A DNA stretch of 64,000 nt, from the NCBI RefSeq assembly GCF_000150275.1, contig NW_002060944.1, positions 5,033,080 to 5,097,079 of the forward strand. The letters run 5' to 3'. Under the pieces are notes generated by a model. That model made no database searches and was not told the DNA's origin. It was given only the letters and a program-made list of their open reading frames with translations. The stretch is from Trichoplax adhaerens. Its lineage: Eukaryota > Placozoa > Uniplacotomia > Trichoplacea > Trichoplacidae. Below are positions 58,941 through 64,000 of this stretch, in pieces (the stretch's first letter is position 1; the number at the start of each line of letters is the position of its first letter). The position numbers and the translations under genes were made by a program.

Positions 58941-59113
58941 TGCGCAATTCAAAATTTTTCCCAAATTCAATCGTATGTAGTAGCTGCTTGGTAATTAGGG
59001 GGTCCGCCATTGATCAATTGAAGCATCTTTTACTCTCCTTCTTGTAAATTCCATCCAATTATTACTTGGATCAATTTTTGGTGTTAGTTGTGCCCGACAC
59101 CTGCATTACCTCC

Positions 59114-60640
59114 ATGACGATTACTCAGTTTCTGCTCATCGTCATCTTGTCGATAGCAATATGCTTTTACATTTATCTCATCTTTTGTGGACTCTATCGA
59201 ACTGTTATCATTGAAAGAAATAAACTATCCCTGTTAGCTAATCCAACCAATATGGTATATAAATTTATCCGTGGACCGCATAAAGAATGGCATAAAGCTT
59301 TCAATCAGCTTACTAAAATGCAAGCTAATTGTAAGAGTTTTGGAATATTTTATGACAACCCTCAAGAGGTACAAACCAATTTTTTTCTATCTTTTCTTGC
59401 ATTTGAACCGTAGAACAGTATTTATAGAGAAGCTTAATAGAAAACGTACAACGTAAAGCACTCGTATAGCGATAAAATGAGATTAGAATTGAACAAACTG
59501 AATTACTTCTATCACTATTGTGCTACCACAATGTACTGTAGATTAGACGAGAATTTCACCACATAGGCGTTTACGATGTCAGTTTTAATGGCAATTACTG
59601 TACTTGTCTCATCCAGTGGCGACGCTTCTATTGAAGTAATAAAATAAATAAATACTCAAGTCAAAAGAAAATAGTGCGCCTTTGCCTGATCGGTATTGTA
59701 CTACTGCAAATGATCAAGGCTTGCTTAGTATAAATTTGTTTTTATTTGCATCAGAGTTTAGAATCAAATACAGACTATTTCTTAATACGTGTATACCTGA
59801 CATCAATACCGATAATTAGAATTGAAACTCTGAATAATGTTCATACTGGATGGCAGTGCATCTCCAAATTGCAATTACGACTAGTGATTTCTGTTTATTT
59901 GCATGCGCACGCACAATGTCCTTCCTATCAAGCCTTGAATTGAATTAGTGTTGTTGTATCTTTGTATGGAGTAATGTAGGACGGTAATAATTAAATTATA
60001 CCTTAAATCGATTGTATGCCGAAAAGGAGCGCACTTAGTATATGATTCGAGCTGCACCAAGAGTCACTTTCAGTAGAACATAGCTTATGGCCTTCATGAT
60101 AATCATTGTTATTCATACAGTTCTTAATTTGTATACCAATAATAGGTTGCTAGTGAAGATTGCAGATCAATTATAGGGATTCTAACGGATGATAATGAAA
60201 TTGATAATGAAATTATGGATAAACTCATAGATGGTGGATATTTGAAAGGCTCCTTTCCTTCTATCCAATCTGCTGTTTACGTCCAATTTCCAATAAATAA
60301 CTATGTATCGGTCATATTGGGTATCAGAAAAATCTATCCTTTAATGAACGCTTACATTCGGGTACATAAACGCATTTTATAAGATGTTTATGTAATACAT
60401 GATTGCTTTATGCGTACACCTAGGAAGTAATGCTAGCTACTGCTATCACTACCAAGAAAGAGATGCTAAAATACTAATACTATCTTTTATTTCTATACAT
60501 TGCAGCAATTCAAGTTAAATGCATATCCGTTTATAGAATTCTATGATAAAAATAATCTATACATTGCCACACCGCTGGATAATCAAGATAAATTTTACGT
60601 CCCTGAATATCATCAGACTGGACAGAAAAAAGACGACTAG
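59114..60640 (+). CDS. TEX264: TEX264-like ER membrane protein
   Basis: Single-pass ER protein with a GyrI-like cytosolic domain; the vertebrate protein is an ER-phagy receptor. Three exons, 59114-59368, 60146-60361 and 60506-60640, all phase 0, give 201 residues. Residues 1-30 (ITQFLLIVILSIAICFYIYL) form an N-terminal membrane anchor. Matching blocks follow: FGIFYDNPQE (YYDNP in human), ECRSIIGILTDDN-like VASEDCRSIIGIL, FPSIQSAVYVQFP, MNAYIRQFKLNAYPFIEFYD, FYVPEY. The protein then stops after HQTGQKKDD. The human protein continues for roughly 100 residues of disordered tail containing the LC3-interacting motif, which is absent here. An in-frame TTG upstream (59066) is not needed. It is divergent from TADA1. 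Confidence 0.92.
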
Positions 60641-62098
60641 AAGATCCAATTTTCTCTTTAATTTTTTGCCTCATTGTACTGTACATTGTTATTATAAAAT
60701 ATGCAATTTATATTCCAGTTAAAATTTGTAATAGCTAAACGGGATGTAAGTATTACCATATCGAATATACGCGTATATTGCATTGACTTGCAATGGCGTT
60801 AAATATTCGATATACATCTATACCACATTAAATGTTTTCAGGAATAAATTCATGTATCTATGAAGTATAGTAGTAAAATACTATTGTAGCTATTATGATG
60901 AGATCAGTATTTTAATTTTTGCTTTCTTCTATTAATGCAACTAGCCTTTTATATTTCCTAATTGAGTTTATCGAGTACGATATCGATGGTGATTGATGTC
61001 AAAAAATTGCATTATTTTGCTCTATAACTGCAAATAATATTGTACGAGTATGCAACAAAGCTGAGTATACCTTTATAGTATATACGCGTATATACTGAAT
61101 ATGGCAAGTGTTTCATGTACAATAATGAAAATAACTTAAAATGTCCCATTACTATTCGATAAATTGGTTTTGATAATAAAATATATATTATTCTAGGTAG
61201 AATTTAAATTTTCTTACACTGCAATTTATGATACTTTGACGATTGTCAACTAAAATTCATAATGAAATAAATTGTGTAAATTAAATATTGAATCATTTTG
61301 TCGTCTTCTATTTATCATGCAACAAATGGTGTAAAGCCACTATACGATAACGCTGCAAAGTTTATAAACGTCTAATATCAAATTATACCGCCTAAGTTTC
61401 GCTGTTCAATTATACTTATGGGGCGCCCCATTTACAATCCTTCACATCATTTGTTACGAGTATACATACCATGTTATATTCATGTCAAGGATATTATTCC
61501 TGTTGTACAATTATAACTTCGCATCAGTCTTACATCAATAGTGTCATTCACATAATATCCTGAGAAATCAATGAATTGATATATAGACAAGTGCAAAACT
61601 CCAGAAGAAATTGAAATAAGAAAATATTTCCTATGATTTATTACTTAATTTCATTATGTTCTGCAATTAGAGTTTCATCTTTACTGAAATGTTTACCTAG
61701 TCACACCGCATGCTTTAGACGTCTTCCAGTGAAATACAGTATTTACGACATCAATAAAAATCAGTATCAACAATAAAATCAATAATTAGTAAATAATTTC
61801 AATTCCAACCTCTTATCTTAAACTATAAATCACATAGCGTTGGTTTTATCTAGCCACGCATATCGCTGTATTGTTTCTAAAAAGATCTGCCTAACTTGCA
61901 GTATCATTAAGACGTACCAGATTACTGGCAACAATAAAAATTGCAACAATTGCGATACATTTCTATGCAAATTATAGAATTTCTCATCTAAAATCTATAA
62001 GACATAAAGACTTAAATAGCTATATCGTGGATTTAGGAACACATTTGACATCTATTTAGGGATTTAATATTAAAAAAATTTTTGCTATTCATTAATAT
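60641..62098. other. Intergenic, no gene seen
   Basis: AT-rich, with several TATACGCGTATA-like palindromes (near 60769 and 61080) and no coding signal. It holds the TEX264 3' end. Confidence 0.45.
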
Positions 62099-62617
62099 CT
62101 AGTGATATCGGCCAGAACCAATAGCAAAGCTAGTAGATCCTTTCTCACAACATAACTCAAATGAAGCCAAGCAGATAAGGAGCTCAAATAAGCCAACTGC
62201 AATAGTAGCAGCGTTAATCAATAGCAGATCGTGTTTCATAACGCAATCGCTTGAATTACCAATAAAAGCAATTAAGTCAACATACAAGTAGTAGGAACCT
62301 AATGACACCGCTGCGGCTGAAATGACGATTGTTACCGAAATACAAATCCAGTGTATGATTGTCTGGTAAGAATGAAATTATTCATTAATATAAAGTAAAT
62401 ATCTTGTTTAAACAAAAATGCATGCATATCATTATCTAACAGTATTTGATATTCTAGTCCTCTTATATATTTTTAGAATATTGACGATAAATTTGATACC
62501 GAATGAACAAAATAGAAATCATAAGCTATCAAGTATTGTTAGGAAAATTACCAAGTATTTGTTGGCTGACTCACGAAGCAGCAAATGGGTTATGTGGAAA
62601 ATGCCTGCTAACAATGC
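62099..62617 (-). CDS. Fragment of a multi-span (tetraspan-like) membrane protein
   Basis: Two exons splice in phase 0: 62552-62617 (ALLAGIFHITHLLLRES) and 62099-62362, which ends with a stop. The joined segment has a hydrophobic helix (IIHWICISVTIVISAAAVSL), a short polar loop with two cysteines' worth of spacing (NSSDCVMKHD), another helix (LLLINAATIAVGLFELLICL) and a short cytosolic tail with a CC pair. This is the layout of the last part of MS4A/CD20-like four-span proteins, but I cannot prove the family. Upstream exons were not found before 64000. Confidence 0.5.
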
Positions 62618-64000
62618 CTAGATAAAAATATTGAAAAATTTCACAGATTAGCATGAATATCGATCAATCACAGCTATATCTTTTATCAATGATATCGAAA
62701 GAATGCGCCTTCTAATGCAATATGATCGTGAAATCTCAATATTTATAGTTTCGATTCTAAAAATTGTAATTTTATAAGGTACATCAAATTAAAAACTATC
62801 TAAGATCCATTTGCGTAGTAGATTGCTATTCTAGTTTGCATTGCAATCTTTAATTTGACCATTCAGTGGTGCAATATACTGTAGACCTTCATTATTAATC
62901 TACCATAAATTTAATTGCTAATTGCAATACCGATAACATTAAGCAGTTCGTGTTACGTCTTCTCTCCTTTATATATTGTATGTAACCTTTTGCGCGCACA
63001 TACACGCACTATTGCAAATAAATACAGTTATACGTATATACCACGAAACAGGGTTTCGAGGTGATTTTGTTAGTATAATTCTATTGAGCTTTCACTATAA
63101 TAATTTCTCTTTATTATGCGTTTGGATTGATTTCTATACTAATTATTGTTTTGATATGTTTAGGTGTATATTTTTTATGTCTAGCGCAATGTGATCCTAA
63201 TATTTAACATATTTTCATGATAATGATGCACCCTATATATACGCTTTTGGATTGAAGTGACTGTTCTGAAGAAGTTGATTACGGAGAATTTAGTACGTGC
63301 TCTCATTTTTGGTCGTTTGATATAGTCGCTACAATAAAGTACTGCTGATATTAGTAAGAGGTTTTTGTGAATGTTCTTGAGAAATATTTATCGCATTTTT
63401 ATTGGCAGTTCTCTCTCTATGTGTTTATATATGTTATATACAATTTCCATGAGTGACAGTATATGACGTAATTTACTACAGTACTGTATAACTAGTTATT
63501 ATTGAATAGTACTAACAAACTAGTGATCCGGACGGCAAATGTTTAATCTAGTACCTTATTAAATTCATATTTATTAATACTCACAAAGTCCTATTGAAAC
63601 CTTCATATTATGTTATTAGCCCAGCCTTAAAAACTAGTGTACACAACAATATAAAAGAATACTATACAACTATTGTATGTAGTCATACGTCAAGCACTGC
63701 ATCGTCTGTGCACGTAATAAACTATGATGTTGCTTGGCTCTACCATTAATTGTAATTTACACTTATTATCGAGACATATGCTTGTAATGCATGATAGAAA
63801 AAATTTTAAAGTAATTTAAAATAACAAATGGAATGATGTAAATTCGAGGTAAATAAATATCCAAAGCTCGTATTACTATGTAAAAAGGGTGACGACACAT
63901 AAGATAAAAAATATTAGTTTCAGAATTTAACATTTTCAGTAATTATAATCAAAGGCAGTATCATTATTCTATTTCAATCATGGAACAGTTTTATAAAGTA
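62618..64000. other. Unassigned right end
   Basis: Should contain the 5' exons of the tetraspan-like gene if it is real. No motif-bearing exon recognised. The plus ORF at 62976-63194 is hydrophobic and low in complexity, and probably not coding. Confidence 0.35.

Noticed and set aside
58062-59010. Four ORFs of 84-107 codons in the minisatellite
   Set aside because: Repetitive translations of the tandem unit on both strands; no non-repeat sequence.
59746-59943. 65-codon ORF inside TEX264 intron 1
   Set aside because: Exons 1 and 2 join in phase across it with conserved sequence on both sides.

Overview
This is nuclear DNA of a small-genome animal. It is AT-rich, and its genes are split into many short exons (about 30-250 nt) by short GT-AG introns. 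At least eight genes encode proteins recognisable as orthologues of single-copy animal genes. The protein set (folliculin, full-length dynamin with PH, GED and proline-rich tail, Munc18, C3G, TADA1, TEX264, ARPC5, carnitine acyltransferase) with near-vertebrate sequence and compact introns fits an early-branching metazoan. A placozoan (Trichoplax-like) is my best guess, but it is inference. Exon models were built by hand from splice sites, reading phase and family conservation.

Layout: 1-2542 (-) 5' part of a carnitine O-acetyltransferase gene that runs off the left edge. 2543-7380 no convincing gene. 7881-14664 (+) a TPR-CHAT protein of TTC28 type. 14.7-17.1 kb intergenic, with a duplicated segment and a block of GTAC palindromes. 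17098-22224 (+) complete 22-exon dynamin. 22582-26081 (-) complete folliculin, convergent with dynamin. 26.1-27.3 kb GTAC-palindrome-rich divergent intergenic region. 27349-28531 (+) complete ARPC5 with a U12-type AT-AC intron. 29273-36792 (-) Munc18/STXBP1. 36.8-39.8 kb intergenic, with a GTAC cluster and four 192-bp tandem repeats. 39805-47421 (-) RAPGEF1/C3G. 47.4-54.3 kb gene-poor. 54306-57235 (-) TADA1 of SAGA. 57.2-59.1 kb divergent intergenic region with a GTAC-rich minisatellite. 59114-60640 (+) TEX264. 62099-62617 (-) fragment of a multi-span membrane protein. The rest is unassigned.

The genes share no single pathway. Several act on membranes and the cortex: dynamin (scission), Munc18 (SNARE fusion), ARPC5 (branched actin), C3G (Rap1 activation), TEX264 (ER). 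The most unusual non-genic signal is a family of overlapping ACTGTACAGT/GTACTGTAC palindromes. It piles up just upstream of several gene starts (dynamin, folliculin/ARPC5, Munc18, TADA1/TEX264) and is nearly absent from exons. The clearest single-site observations are the AT-AC minor-spliceosome intron in ARPC5, a CHAT domain with its usual histidine replaced, and a TEX264 that stops before the region holding the LC3-binding motif in vertebrates.
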